Shown piece after piece: positions 1-9,800 of a stretch of 64,000 nt of DNA. The stretch's first letter is position 1, and each line of letters begins with the position of its first letter. The notes below the pieces were generated by a model. The model saw nothing but the letters and a program-made list of their open reading frames with translations, was not told the DNA's origin and ran no database searches. The translations under genes were made by a program, and so were the position numbers. This stretch comes from Nitrospira sp. (lineage in GTDB: Bacteria; Nitrospirota; Nitrospiria; Nitrospirales; Nitrospiraceae), in the NCBI GenBank assembly GCA_024998685.1, contig JACOEH010000003.1:62001-126000 (forward strand). The letters are read 5' to 3'.

Positions 1-573
1 TTCCGGCAGTATGGGGAAGGCCGTGATGGTAGGTTTCACCGTCTCGCCTATCCCCAAGGCACGCGTCAACACATGCCGTTCCGGATGAGTTTTCGCCGAT
101 TCTGCCGTGAGGATGCCGCGTTCCAGATACTTTTCGATCAACGAATGGTCTTTGGTCAGAGGGGTCAGCGTGCCTGATCGAAACCGATAGGCGCGACTGT
201 CGCCGACATGGGCGATGTAAGCGATCGGAGCAGGACCGGAAATGATCGCCAGCAGCACCACGGTCGTGCCCATGCCTTTCAGCTTCGATTTTGATCGAGA
301 TCGATTGAGGATTGCGTCATGTGCCCGGCTGATCAGGTCCGTCAGCACATCCGTGGGAGATGTCTGACCGTGACCAAGCAGGCGGCTTGATGTTGCAGCC
401 TCGGCCCGCACCGTGGCGATGGCTGTCTGAGCGGCGACTTCGCCACCGACATGACCGCCCATTCCATCCGCGACAGCCCAGACCCCCGCTTCATCAATGA
501 CAGCGAACGCGTCCTGGTTGAGGGCGCGCACAAGTCCGATCTCGCTCCGACCGATGCCGATCCAGGAGCTCAT
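1..573 (-). CDS. PP2C-family Ser/Thr protein phosphatase (3' part missing)
   Basis: Metal-dependent protein phosphatase that removes phosphate from Ser/Thr residues. The frame stays open for 191 codons from the ATG at 573 to the left edge, so the C-terminus lies outside the window. Visible family motifs are RALNQD near residue 17, VADGMGGHVGGE near residue 38, KGMGTT near 107 and HVGDSRAYR near 125, followed by LTKDHS and HVLTRALG. The aspartates in DGMGG and GDSR are the usual metal ligands. It is divergent from the gene at 794. Bacterial proteins of this class usually pair with Ser/Thr kinases or regulate anti-sigma factors; no partner is visible here. Confidence 0.93.
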   Translation of the reverse strand, partial: MSSWIGIGRSEIGLVRALNQDAFAVIDEAGVWAVADGMGGHVGGEVAAQTAIATVRAEAATSSRLLGHGQTSPTDVLTDLISRAHDAILNRSRSKSKLKGMGTTVVLLAIISGPAPIAYIAHVGDSRAYRFRSGTLTPLTKDHSLIEKYLERGILTAESAKTHPERHVLTRALGIGETVKPTITAFPILPE

Positions 574-793
574 TGGGAATAGGCCGGTTGAAGAGTGGTC
601 GACAATGATGGCCCGAACCGTGACACGATGTCCTCATAATGGCGTCGTTCCATGATTGGTCCAACGCTTCGTAGAAAGATGAAGCTGGAGGTCGGTATTT
701 CGTGGATTGTAGCCTTGATTTCGCTTAAGAGACAAGCTAGAGTTCGAAAGATTACGAGAAACGCAGTGAAGCTATGAGTAGGCCATCGATCGT

Positions 794-1177
794 ATGACCG
801 CGCCGGCCAAGCGAATTCGTATTACTGTGGGGAGAGTTCAGCTGGAAGCCGAACTCAGAAAGACGAAGACGGCCGACGAAGTCTACGCGGCCCTTCCGAT
901 CACGGCTGCGATCAGCATGTGGGGAGAAGAGTTCTACTTTCCGATTCCCGGAGTCCGCGACTATCGGGAAACCGCGACGACTCAGGTGAAGGTCGGAGAC
1001 ATTGCTTTCTGGGGAGCCGGAAAGGTTTTGGCGATCTTTTTTGGGAGAACCCCCATGAGTTTGGGGGCCGATCCGGTTCCGGCTGATCGGGTCAATATCA
1101 TCGGCAGAATCGTCGGGGATGCGAGCCGATTTCGGCAGGTCATGGAAGTTCCGACGATTCATCTTGAACCGGGGTGA
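794..1177 (+). CDS. Cyclophilin-like fold protein (TM1367/DUF369 type)
   Basis: Small 127-residue protein matching the bacterial cyclophilin-like family typified by TM1367. It has an N-terminal IRITVGRVQLEAEL strand and an ALPITAAISMWGEEFYF segment, then a GDIAFWGAGKVLAIFFGRTP core. Members have a cyclophilin barrel, but isomerase activity is doubtful and their role is unknown. The ATG at 794 is taken as the start; MTAPAKRIRITVG fits family N-termini. It is first in a same-strand run with two DUF507 genes starting 4 bp downstream. Confidence 0.8.
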   Translation: MTAPAKRIRITVGRVQLEAELRKTKTADEVYAALPITAAISMWGEEFYFPIPGVRDYRETATTQVKVGDIAFWGAGKVLAIFFGRTPMSLGADPVPADRVNIIGRIVGDASRFRQVMEVPTIHLEPG

Positions 1178-1181
1178 AGGG

Positions 1182-1463
1182 ATGCGGCTATCGAAAGAGC
1201 GTGTGCGGCATATGGCCGAGAGCCTCACCGGTCGTCTCCAAGAAGAAGGACACATCGACGTAGTCGGAGAGCGCAAGGGATTCGTCGAGGCATTGGATCA
1301 GGTCATCACCCAGGAGTTATCCGCTGAGGATCGTGTGAATGCGGAAGTGCGGCAACTGCTGAAGGCCTATGAACATCAGATTGAGCAAGGGCAAGTGGAT
1401 TATCAAAAGATGTTCCAGATGGTGAAACAAAAATTAGTCCGTGAACGGGGCATCATTTTATAA
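1182..1463 (+). CDS. DUF507 family protein, copy 1
   Basis: 93-residue, highly charged, mainly helical protein of the DUF507 family. MRLSKERVRHMAESL at the start and the QKLVRERGIIL end are typical. Function is unknown; the family occurs in Nitrospirota, Deltaproteobacteria and Aquificota. The reading frame is open upstream to 1119, but the ATG at 1182 gives the family N-terminus and follows a GGGGTGAAGGG purine stretch. The upstream cyclophilin-like gene ends 4 bp before it and a second DUF507 gene follows 74 bp later. Confidence 0.82.
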   Translation: MRLSKERVRHMAESLTGRLQEEGHIDVVGERKGFVEALDQVITQELSAEDRVNAEVRQLLKAYEHQIEQGQVDYQKMFQMVKQKLVRERGIIL

Positions 1464-1537
1464 GGCGTGAAACGCGAAGTGTATTTCGTGAAGCGTGTAC
1501 GAACGACGAGATACGATCGACTGACGACGAGCGTTGC

Positions 1538-1813
1538 ATGTTGAGCGAGGACAAAGTCAGTCATCTGTCCCATGTGATTCTCATGGCCGTCAAGCAACAT
1601 GCCGGCGCGAGGGTCAAGAGCGATGATGCACGGTTGTTGAAAGAGATCAAGCATGTGTTGGCCGCCGAGTTGGTCCAGGAACAGGAAATTGATCGAAAAG
1701 TAAAAGCCAAACTCGCGTCCTACTCCCGAGGCATTATTGAGGGGAGTAATGAGTGGGACGTGTTGTATCGAAAGACGTTCGAGGAAGAGATGCGCAAACA
1801 GACGAAGATCTGA
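1538..1813 (+). CDS. DUF507 family protein, copy 2
   Basis: 91-residue paralogue of the preceding gene. It starts MLSEDKVSHLSHVIL and ends with a charged EEEMRKQTKI tail. Spacing of the helical segments matches copy 1 although sequence identity is modest, so the pair is probably an old tandem duplication rather than a recent one. DUF507 proteins have no assigned function. The TPR lipoprotein gene begins 19 bp downstream, suggesting one transcript from 794 to 2291. Confidence 0.8.
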   Translation: MLSEDKVSHLSHVILMAVKQHAGARVKSDDARLLKEIKHVLAAELVQEQEIDRKVKAKLASYSRGIIEGSNEWDVLYRKTFEEEMRKQTKI

Positions 1814-1832
1814 AGACCGAGGTCGTGTTGCC

Positions 1833-2291
1833 ATGAAAAGGATCCTACAACGAACGGCAATCGTGAGTATCATACTGGTGCTTGTCGGCATGACGGCATG
1901 TTCGCAGAAACGTAAGCCGTTGGTGCCGCTTATGCTCGAGGGCGAGGTGAAATCCCAAGCCACCATGCTGACGGAACAAGGCACACAAGCCTACCAAGCC
2001 AAACAGTTTGAAGAGGCCAAGCGATACTTTGAACAAGCGGTTGCCGCAGAGCCGCAATCCGGCCAGGCTCACTATAACTATGCCTTGGCATTGAATGCGC
2101 TGGGTGATTCCGAGGTCGCGCGGCAACACTTTATCGAGGCTGCCGACTTAGCACCAGGAGACAAAATCATTTGGGACTCGCCGGCGCTTTCACCATACGG
2201 GAATCCTGAAAATAAGAACAAGGCCAACCTGCGGCCCAATATGCCGCGCCGGTCGACATTCGGCAGCGGCATGCCCTCCGGCGGTTATTAA
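1833..2291 (+). CDS. TPR-containing lipoprotein
   Basis: 152-residue predicted lipoprotein. The N-terminus MKRILQRTAIV leads to a hydrophobic stretch and a lipobox ending GMTACSQ at about residue 23. A pair of tetratricopeptide units follows (AYQAKQFEEAKRYFEQAVA, then AHYNYALALNALGDSEVARQ), and the tail is rich in Gly/Pro, ending SGGY. TPRs mediate protein-protein contacts, so a periplasmic scaffold role is likely but unproven. Start chosen at the ATG directly before the signal peptide; the longer open frame from 1737 overlaps the DUF507 gene. A second TPR protein with the same layout lies at 11325-11729. Confidence 0.8.
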   Translation: MKRILQRTAIVSIILVLVGMTACSQKRKPLVPLMLEGEVKSQATMLTEQGTQAYQAKQFEEAKRYFEQAVAAEPQSGQAHYNYALALNALGDSEVARQHFIEAADLAPGDKIIWDSPALSPYGNPENKNKANLRPNMPRRSTFGSGMPSGGY

Positions 2292-2311
2292 TTCCGAATA
2301 AGGATGGACCT

Positions 2312-2779
2312 ATGAGCAAAGAGCTTGCGGTAGGGGATCAGGCACCGGAACTCTCAATCCCGGATCAGCATGGAAAGACGATGACCCTGAAGAGCTTCAA
2401 GGGCAAGCAGATCGTACTGTACTTCTATCCGAAAGACGATACACCGGGGTGCACGAAAGAATCGTGCGACTTTCGCGACGTCGAGTCACAGATTGTTCGG
2501 GCGGGAGGCACCATCGTCGGCGTGAGCTTGGATGGGAAAGAATCGCACCAGAAGTTCATCAAGAAATTCGGATTACCGTTCCCGCTCCTCAGCGACGGAG
2601 ATGCGGCGATCTCCAAAGCGTACGGTGTCTATAAAGAAAAGAATATGTACGGCAAAAAGTATTGGGGTATCGAGCGAAGCACGTTCGTCATCGATCCCGA
2701 AGGTAAGCTGAAGGCCATCTTTCGGAAAGTGAAAGTGGATGGGCATGCGGATGAAGTGCTCAAGGCGCTGAAAGCCTAG
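2312..2779 (+). CDS. bcp: Thioredoxin-dependent peroxiredoxin Bcp/PrxQ
   Basis: 155-residue peroxiredoxin of the Bcp/PrxQ group, which reduces hydrogen peroxide and organic hydroperoxides with thioredoxin as electron donor. The active-site segment DDTPGCTKESCDFRD near residues 43-57 carries both the peroxidatic Cys and the resolving Cys five residues later, as in atypical 2-Cys PrxQ. Length is normal for the family. ATG at 2312 follows AATAAGGATGGACCT. The stop codon overlaps the first base of a palindromic repeat. Confidence 0.95.
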   Translation: MSKELAVGDQAPELSIPDQHGKTMTLKSFKGKQIVLYFYPKDDTPGCTKESCDFRDVESQIVRAGGTIVGVSLDGKESHQKFIKKFGLPFPLLSDGDAAISKAYGVYKEKNMYGKKYWGIERSTFVIDPEGKLKAIFRKVKVDGHADEVLKALKA

Positions 2780-2970
2780 CAGGATGTTGAAAAAGTCTTC
2801 CAGCTTCGTTTTCGCGAGACACAGCCGCCTCACCATCTCGGCGGAGTTCACAAGCGTGCCGCGCTTTATTCAGCGCGGCGTGAACCTCAGAGGTTCAACA
2901 TACGGAACAGAGTATGCCTCACCTCTTCGCTCGCTGCGGCCTTGCTGGAAAGTCTTTTTGAACATCCTGC
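2779..2970. repeat. MITE-like palindromic repeat, about 192 bp
   Basis: Terminal inverted repeats of 26-27 bp bound this element: left arm 2779-2804 starts GCAGGATGTTGAAAAAG, and the complement of the right arm (2944-2970) starts GCAGGATGTTCAAAAAG; both arms end in TCCAGC. The interior includes a perfect 8-bp palindrome TGAACCTC-a-GAGGTTCA at 2881-2897. It codes for nothing convincing and starts on the bcp stop codon. I recall similar CAGGATG-bounded repeats from Nitrospira genomes, but only this copy is in the window. Confidence 0.7.
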
Positions 2971-2986
2971 AAGACATTTCGGTTCG

Positions 2987-3013
2987 ATTCTCGACCTCTC
3001 AGAGGTCGAGAAT
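2987..3013. promoter_or_regulatory. Perfect 13-bp palindrome upstream of secreted-protein gene
   Basis: ATTCTCGACCTCT, one central C, then AGAGGTCGAGAAT form a perfect 13-bp inverted repeat. It lies 37 bp before the GTG start at 3050 and 17 bp after the 192-bp repeat. No run of T follows on either side, so an intrinsic terminator is not obvious. It could be an operator for a dimeric regulator, an RNA hairpin in the leader, or part of the repeat neighbourhood; it shares ACCTC and AGAGGT with the palindrome inside that repeat. Confidence 0.5.
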
Positions 3014-3049
3014 TTGTGAGTGTCACAATAGTTATTCGATCGTCTGTTA

Positions 3050-3901
3050 GTGTTGCGTCCCACAAGCTGCATCTTCCTACTCCTCATCCTCGCAACCTCT
3101 CCTGCCTTTCTGTCCGCGGCGGAGAAGACCTCTGCTGCAATACTCGTGAAGGATGCGCTCACGTCCCCGCATCAACCGGCGACCATTGAAGCCAAACTGA
3201 CCTCGAAAGGTCTCTTGACCAGCAACCCGCTCGGGGGAGAACCGCTTGAACTGGTGGTGGATGGGAAAGTTGTCGCCACGGCTCTGACCGGCGGAGACGG
3301 CAAGGCATTCTTGACGTATACTCCAAAAGCCCAAGGCCTTGTGCCGATCCAGGTCCGTGTCAGGGATAGTCCCCGAGTCTCCTCGACAGAAGGGCACGCC
3401 AACCTCGCCATATGGGAAAAACGGCAACCCATCCTCATGATCGAACTGTCCTCACTGATCGAAGAACCGATGCCGAGTCGAGTTCCTTCCATCGGGATAG
3501 GGCCTGAATCGGAACGAAAACCAATGCTCGAGGCAACCGAGGAACTCGGCAAGCTCACTCAGTTCTATTACCGAGTCATCTATGTTGTCACCTGGCCTGC
3601 CCGGGCGGATAGATTCCAGGCGATAGCCGAGGCCAGAGACTGGCTGAGGACACACAAGTTCCCGGCGGGCTATGTGCTGACGCTTCCACTGGATACCGCC
3701 GCCATAGGAACGAAAATTGACGAGCTCCATGCCGCCGGCTGGAAAACCGTCAAGACCGGGATCGGCCGATCCAAAACGTTTGCGGAGGCGTTTCTGCAGC
3801 GACGTCTCCAAGCCGTCATCGTGCCGGAACCGATGAAAGATGACATGCCGCGCAAAGCGAAAACGGCGAAGGATTGGAGGGAGGTGAGGAAGAAGTTGTA
3901 G
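3050..3901 (+). CDS. Exported protein with Ig-like and HAD-like regions
   Basis: 283 residues with a signal peptide (MLRPTSCIFLLLILATSPAF, cleavage near SAAEK). Residues about 40-120 resemble a bacterial Ig-like fold (GEPLELVVDGKVVATALTGG, then GKAFLTYTPKAQG). The second half (PILMIELSSLIEE, later RDWLRTHKFPAGYVLTLP, then VKTGIGRSKTFAEAF) has the feel of an LNS2/HAD phosphatase domain, but the catalytic DxD is replaced by ELSS, so it is probably not a HAD enzyme. The start is GTG. Function unknown; assignment of the domains is tentative. Confidence 0.6.
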   Translation: MLRPTSCIFLLLILATSPAFLSAAEKTSAAILVKDALTSPHQPATIEAKLTSKGLLTSNPLGGEPLELVVDGKVVATALTGGDGKAFLTYTPKAQGLVPIQVRVRDSPRVSSTEGHANLAIWEKRQPILMIELSSLIEEPMPSRVPSIGIGPESERKPMLEATEELGKLTQFYYRVIYVVTWPARADRFQAIAEARDWLRTHKFPAGYVLTLPLDTAAIGTKIDELHAAGWKTVKTGIGRSKTFAEAFLQRRLQAVIVPEPMKDDMPRKAKTAKDWREVRKKL

Positions 3902-4001
3902 TGGAATCATTGCATTTCTCACGAAAAGACGGTATCCCTCTTCGCGATTTATCTTTTCATTCCAGAGACCGCACGAGTGACCTCTTCGGAAGGCAAGCCG
4001 C

Positions 4002-5552
4002 ATGATCACCGGTGACATCAAAAATCAGATCGATCGCATCTGGGACTCGTTCTGGTCCGGCGGGATCTCGAATCCGTTGGAGGTCATCGAGCAGATCACG
4101 TACCTATTGTTTATTCGCCGCCTCGACGATCTGCACCAGCTGGAAGAGAACAAGGCCAATCGATTGAAAAAGCCGATGGCGCTGCGGATCTTTCCCGAGG
4201 GCAAGGACGCCAAGAACCGGTCCTACGAAGACTTGCGCTGGTCGCGCTTCAAACATTTCGCTCCTGCTGAGATGTTCACTGTCGTCGGTGAGCATCTGTT
4301 CCCATTTCTGCGCGCCGATCTTGCCAGGCAGCTGGGTAATGGAGACTCCACCTATGCGCACCAGATGAAAGACGCGCGGTTCACCATCCCGACGCCGGCG
4401 CTGTTGGCGAAGGTGATGGATATGCTCGACCACGTGCCGATGGAGGAGCGCGACACGAAGGGGGATGTCTACGAATACATGCTGGCCAAGATCGCCACCG
4501 CCGGGCAGAACGGGCAGTTCCGCACCCGGCGCCACATTATCAGGCTGATGGTCGAGCTGACTGCGCCGCAGCCTAACGACGTGATCTGCGATCCGGCCTG
4601 CGGCACGGCCGGCTTTCTGGTGGCCGCCGGCGAGTATCTACGTGAGCGGCACCCGAACCTCCTGCACGACAAGAAGCTCAACGAGCACTTCCATCACCGG
4701 ATGTTTCACGGCTTCGACTTCGATAATACGATGTTGCGCATCGGGAGCATGAACATGCTGTTGCACGGCGTTGAGAGCTCGGACATCCGCTACCGCGACT
4801 CGCTCGCGCAGGACCACGCGGGTGAGGAGGAGAAGTACACGTTGGTGCTGGCCAATCCACCCTTCGCCGGCAGCCTGGACTATGAAAACACCGCCAAGGA
4901 TCTTCTCCAAATCGTCAAGACGAAGAAGACGGAGCTGCTCTTTCTTGCGCTTTTCCTACGGCTGCTCAAGCCCGGTGGGCGCGCGGCAGTCATCGTGCCT
5001 GACGGCGTGCTCTTCGGCTCCAGCAAGGCGCATAAGGAATTGCGCCGCATCATCGTGGAAGATCAGAAACTCGACGCGGTGATCAAGCTGCCGGGCGGCG
5101 TGTTCAAGCCTTACGCGGGCGTTTCAACCGCGATCTTGGTTTTCACCAAGACGAACTCCGGCGGCACGGACTTCGCCTGGTTCTACGACGTGGAGGCCGA
5201 TGGCTGGAGCCTCGACGACAAACGCACCGCGCTCCTGCGTGAGGACAAGCTCGGCCCGGTGCCGAAGACTCCACTCGTGGAGAACGAGCACGCTAAAAAC
5301 AACCTGCCTGACGTACTAAGGCGCTGGACCCAACGCGCCAGCGCCGAGCGAGAGCGCCCGCGCACCACGCAGAGCTTCTGCGTGCCGAAGGCTGACATCG
5401 CCGCCCAGGGCTATGACCTTTCGCTGAACCGCTACAAGGAAGTCGCGCACGAGGCGGTCGAACACCGCCCGCCGAAAGAGATTCTTGCCGAGCTGGCGAA
5501 GTTGGAGGAGGAGATTCAGCGGGGGATGAAAGAGTTGGAGAGGATGCTGTAA
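4002..5552 (+). CDS. hsdM: Type I restriction-modification DNA methyltransferase subunit M
   Basis: 516-residue N6-adenine methyltransferase. The N-terminal HsdM helical domain (NQIDRIWDSFWSGG, then ITYLLFIRRLDDLHQLEENK) is followed by the S-adenosylmethionine motif DPACGTAGF at 197-205 and the catalytic NPPF at 285-288. Length and motifs are intact. With HsdS it methylates one adenine on each half of a bipartite target. The start ATG at 4002 fits the family. HsdS begins 2 bp after its stop, so the two are translationally linked. The locus looks more G+C rich than its neighbours, consistent with acquisition by transfer. Confidence 0.96.
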   Translation: MITGDIKNQIDRIWDSFWSGGISNPLEVIEQITYLLFIRRLDDLHQLEENKANRLKKPMALRIFPEGKDAKNRSYEDLRWSRFKHFAPAEMFTVVGEHLFPFLRADLARQLGNGDSTYAHQMKDARFTIPTPALLAKVMDMLDHVPMEERDTKGDVYEYMLAKIATAGQNGQFRTRRHIIRLMVELTAPQPNDVICDPACGTAGFLVAAGEYLRERHPNLLHDKKLNEHFHHRMFHGFDFDNTMLRIGSMNMLLHGVESSDIRYRDSLAQDHAGEEEKYTLVLANPPFAGSLDYENTAKDLLQIVKTKKTELLFLALFLRLLKPGGRAAVIVPDGVLFGSSKAHKELRRIIVEDQKLDAVIKLPGGVFKPYAGVSTAILVFTKTNSGGTDFAWFYDVEADGWSLDDKRTALLREDKLGPVPKTPLVENEHAKNNLPDVLRRWTQRASAERERPRTTQSFCVPKADIAAQGYDLSLNRYKEVAHEAVEHRPPKEILAELAKLEEEIQRGMKELERML

Positions 5553-5554
5553 CA

Positions 5555-6712
5555 ATGCAGAGCCAGCGCCTCGATGCTGTTGCGGACATCATGATGGGGC
5601 AAGCGCCAGAGGGGGAGTCTTATAATCTCGATGGGCAAGGATTGCCGCTAATCGCAGGTGCAGGAGACTTCGGTGAGTTATATCCAGCGCCAAAGAAATT
5701 TACCACTGCTCCTGGTAAGACGTGCCAGTCGGGCGACGTGATCCTCGGAATCCGAGCTACGATTGGTGAGAAGGTGCTCGCGGACGGAACATATTGCCTT
5801 GGTCGAGGTGTCGCAGGCCTTCGCGTTAGACCTGGACTCAACGAACGCTATCTCTGGCATTGGATGACTCACGTTACGCCGACTTTGGCGGCCAAAGCAA
5901 AAGGTGCGACGTTCAAACAGGTGAATCGCGAGGACATTGGCGAGTTGCCAATCACCCTGCCTCCCATTCCCGAGCAGCGGAGGATTGCGACGATTCTGGA
6001 CAAGGCGGACGAATTGCGGGCCAAGCGACGTGTCGCCCTCGCGAAACTCGACACTCTTACCCAATCCATCTTCCTCGACATGTTCGGCGATCCAGATGCG
6101 CATCGTTGGCCAATGGTAACGGTCGCCGATTTGGCAGATCACACTCAAGCGGGAATTCGTACCGGTCCCTTTGGCAGCCAGCTCCTCCATAGTGAATTCA
6201 CGGATAACGGGATCGCTGTCCTCGGAATTGACAACGTCGTGGAGAACGATTTCCGGTGGGGTCAACGACGACACATCAGCGAGGAGAAGTATCGTCAATT
6301 GGCACGCTACACGGTTCACGCGGGCGATGTACTCATCACCATCATGGGGACGCTTGGGCGCTGCGCGATCGTGCCCGACAACATCCCGACGGCCATCAAT
6401 ACGAAGCATTTGTGTTGTATCTCTCTCGATCGCAGCAAGTGTTTGCCAGTCTTCCTTCACGCGTACTTCCTGCGACATCCGATCGCGCAACGGCACCTGT
6501 CACAGAAGGCGAAAGGCGCAATTATGGAAGGGCTAAACATGGGCATCATCAAGGAAATGCCCATACCGCTCGTACCAATGGAATTACAGGAGACCTTTGC
6601 AACTCGATTAAAAGAGGTGAGCAATTTGAGAATGAGTGAGCAGCGCTCGGCGATGGAGTGCGATGCACTATTCGGATCTCTTCAACACCGAGCGTTTCGA
6701 GGAGATTTGTAG
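5555..6712 (+). CDS. hsdS: Type I restriction-modification specificity subunit S
   Basis: 385-residue specificity subunit that recognises the DNA target and docks HsdM. Two target-recognition domains are visible: residues about 1-140, closing with ITLPPIPEQRRIATILDKAD, and about 185-370, closing near MPIPLVPMELQETFATRL. The central conserved helix includes DELRAKRRVALAKLDTLTQS. No frameshift is seen, so the methyltransferase complex should be functional. It lies directly after hsdM and is followed after 88 bp by the damaged hsdR. Confidence 0.94.
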   Translation: MQSQRLDAVADIMMGQAPEGESYNLDGQGLPLIAGAGDFGELYPAPKKFTTAPGKTCQSGDVILGIRATIGEKVLADGTYCLGRGVAGLRVRPGLNERYLWHWMTHVTPTLAAKAKGATFKQVNREDIGELPITLPPIPEQRRIATILDKADELRAKRRVALAKLDTLTQSIFLDMFGDPDAHRWPMVTVADLADHTQAGIRTGPFGSQLLHSEFTDNGIAVLGIDNVVENDFRWGQRRHISEEKYRQLARYTVHAGDVLITIMGTLGRCAIVPDNIPTAINTKHLCCISLDRSKCLPVFLHAYFLRHPIAQRHLSQKAKGAIMEGLNMGIIKEMPIPLVPMELQETFATRLKEVSNLRMSEQRSAMECDALFGSLQHRAFRGDL

Positions 6713-6800
6713 ATCATGCGTGGCGAGTTCATCGGCGTGTGGGCGGAAATGTGGCGAGAGATATGGCAGTCGCTCGGCAGCAAGGGTGGCATTTCTCACT

Positions 6801-9800
6801 ATGAGCCAGTTTATCTTCCTGCAGCGAGAATGGGCCGCCGTCTTCGAGGCGGCGTCGAAAGCCGAGGTAGCGGTGCATGCTGATCCACGCACCGCCTGTT
6901 TCTACGCCCGTCGCGCGTTGGAGCTGGCAGTGGGCTGGGCTTATAAGCATGACGCCATCCTTAAGCTTCCATATCAGGACAACCTCTCGGCGCTGATTCA
7001 CGAGCCGAGTTTCAAACAAACAGCAGGCGAGGCCGTATTCAGCAAGGCGCGGGTCATCAATACACTCGGCAACCGCGCCGTACACAGTCATCGTCCCGTG
7101 CCGGAGTCGGATGCGCTTGCTGCGGTTCGCGAGCTGTTCCATGTCGCTTACTGGTTTGCTCGCACCTATGCCCGCTCCGAGCGACCGGATGCCGGACTCG
7201 CCTTTGATCCGTCAGCGCTGCCACGGCCTGTGCAAGCCGCCGCGCAGACGGCTGAGCAGTTACAAACGCTCGAAGCTCGCCTCCGCGAGAAAGATGAAAA
7301 CCTCTCGGCTCTGCTCGCGGACAAGACCGCGCTCGATGAGGAGCTGAAACGCCTACGTATTGAGATTGCCGAAGCAAAGAAGGCAGCGAACGCGCAGCCA
7401 GACACCCACGACTACTCTGAATCCGAGACTCGCGACTACTTCATCGACCTGCTCCTCAAAGAAGCGGGCTGGACGCTTGACCATCAGCGCGACCGGGAGT
7501 TCGAGATCAGCGGTATGCCGAATGCCCAGGGTAAAGGCTTCGTGGATTACGTGCTGTGGGGCGACGACGGCAAGCCGCTCGGACTGATCGAAGCCAAGCG
7601 TACGCGACGTGGCGCGGGTAGGACAACAACAGGCGAAGCTTTACGCCGATTGCCTGGAACGGCAGTTCGGCCCGCCGCCTGTCATCTTTTATTCCAACGG
7701 CTATGAGCACTGGATCTGGGATGGTCTTCAAACGACAGCTGCCGGATGCCTCTCCGGTGAATCTCGTGACCGAAAAGGACGCCGAGGGACGCGTCTATGT
7801 TTCAACCTATCCGACGATGATGGGGCTGATCGATGAGACAGCGGACAGCCAGCGGCGCTTCGGCGTCGGGCATTTCGATCTCGTGATCATTGATGAGGCG
7901 CATCGCTCTGTATTCCAGAAGTACCGCGCGATCTTTGACTACTTCGACTCGCTGCTCGTCGGGCTGACGGCGACGCCGAAAGACGAGGTGGACCGCAACA
8001 CCTATGGCCTCTTCGACCTGGAGAACGGCGTGCCCACGGATGCCTATTCGCTGGAGGAAGCCGTGCGTGACGGGTTTCTTGTGCCGCCACAGGCCGTTTC
8101 GGTGCCACTCAGGTTTCAGCGCGAAGGCATTACCTACGCCGAACTGTCGGAAGAAGAAAAGGATCAGTGGGACGCGCTGGAGTGGGACGACGACGGCATC
8201 GTGCCCAACCGGGTGGAGTCCGAGGCGGTGAATAAGTGGCTCTTCAACAAAGACACGGTCGATAAGGTGTTGGAGCACTTCATGACGCGCGGGATCAAGG
8301 TTGCAGGAGGTGACAGGTTGGGCAAGACCATCATTTTCGCCAAGAATCAGCAGCACGCCGAGTTCATTGCCGAACGCTTTAATGCCAACTATCCTCACTA
8401 CAAGGGCGAATTTGCGCGGGTCATTACCTTCAAGACGGAGTATGCGCAGAGCTTACTCGATCATTTTTCGAACAAAGAGAAGGCGCCGCACATCGCAATC
8501 TCGGTGGACATGCTCGACACCGGCATTGATGTGCCGGAGGTTTTGAACCTCGTCTTCTTCAAGCTCGTCCGTTCGAGGACCAAGTTCTGGCAGATGGCCG
8601 GGCGTGGCACGCGGCTTTGTCCCGACTTGTTGGGGCCGGGGCAACACAAACAGTTCTTCTATATTTTTGACTACTGCCAAAACCTGGAATTCTTCGCTCA
8701 GGACATTCCTGCGACCGACGGCACGGCAGGAGCTTCTCTGGGAAAGCGACTCTTCAACGCACGGTTGGAACTTCTCGCAGCCTTGGATTATGCCTCGCAT
8801 GAAAAGCTGGTTACAGCGGTGAAGGAAGCGTTGGTTGCTTACGGTGGACCGGCGACGAAGGAGGAATTGAGGCAATCCGTCGCGGAGTTGCTGCAACGGG
8901 AGGTCGCCGCCATGAATCTGGATAATTTTGTTGTGCGGCCGCATCGGCGACTGGTCGAAAAATACGCGAAGCCTGAATCCTGGGTAGCGCTCGCGAACGA
9001 GGCGCTGGCGGAACTTTCTCGTGAGGTCGCGGGACTGCCCTGCGAACTCGATCCCGAAAACGAAGAAGCGAAGCGCTTCGACCTGCTCGCGCTGAGTTTG
9101 CAACTCGCCGTGCTTCGTGCCGAGCCTTGGTTCGTCCGTCTGCGTGATCGGGTGAAAGAAATTGCAGGGTTGCTGGAAGAGAAGAGCGCCATTCCAATGG
9201 TTCGTGAACAGATGGCGCTCATACAAGAGATCCAGTCTGATGAGTGGTGGCAAGACGTCACGGTCTCCATGTTGGAAGTGATGCGCCGCCGCCTGCGCGG
9301 GTTGGTGCAGTTCATCGACAAGCGCCAACGCAAACCCGTCTATACGGACTTCGAGGACCTGATGGGAAGCGAGACCGGTTTCAGCCTGCCGGGTTTCGGA
9401 GTAGGTACCGATCAAGCCAAGTTTGTCGCTAAAGCGCGAGCGTTCCTACGTCAACATCTCGACCACGTCACCGTTGCCAAGTTGTGGATGAACAAACCGC
9501 TCACTGCCTCGGACCTCGCGGAGCTGGAGCAGTTATTGAACAAGAGCGGCACGGGCGGGCCTGACGACATCCGACAGGCGGCACATGAAGCCAAGGGACT
9601 TGGTCTATTCGTGCGCTCTCTGGTGGGGATGGATCGGAGCGCGGCGAAGGAAGCGCTGGCAGGGTTCATCAAAGAGAAGACGCTCACCGCGAACCAGCTG
9701 GAATTCGTCAATCTGGTCGTGGACCACCTCACGGAGCACGGCGTCATGGAACCGGCTCGCCTCTACGAATCACCCTTCACGGATATTGCGCCCTATGGTC

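Noticed and set aside
2784..3050. 88-codon open frame between bcp and the secreted protein
   Set aside because: It reads through the palindromic repeat and the 13-bp palindrome and has no protein-like features.
5678..6496. 272-codon minus-strand frame inside hsdS
   Set aside because: Shadow of the intact specificity subunit; composition unlike a real protein.
8453..9415. 320-codon minus-strand frame inside hsdR
   Set aside because: Antisense to clear helicase/R-subunit sequence and without recognisable domains.
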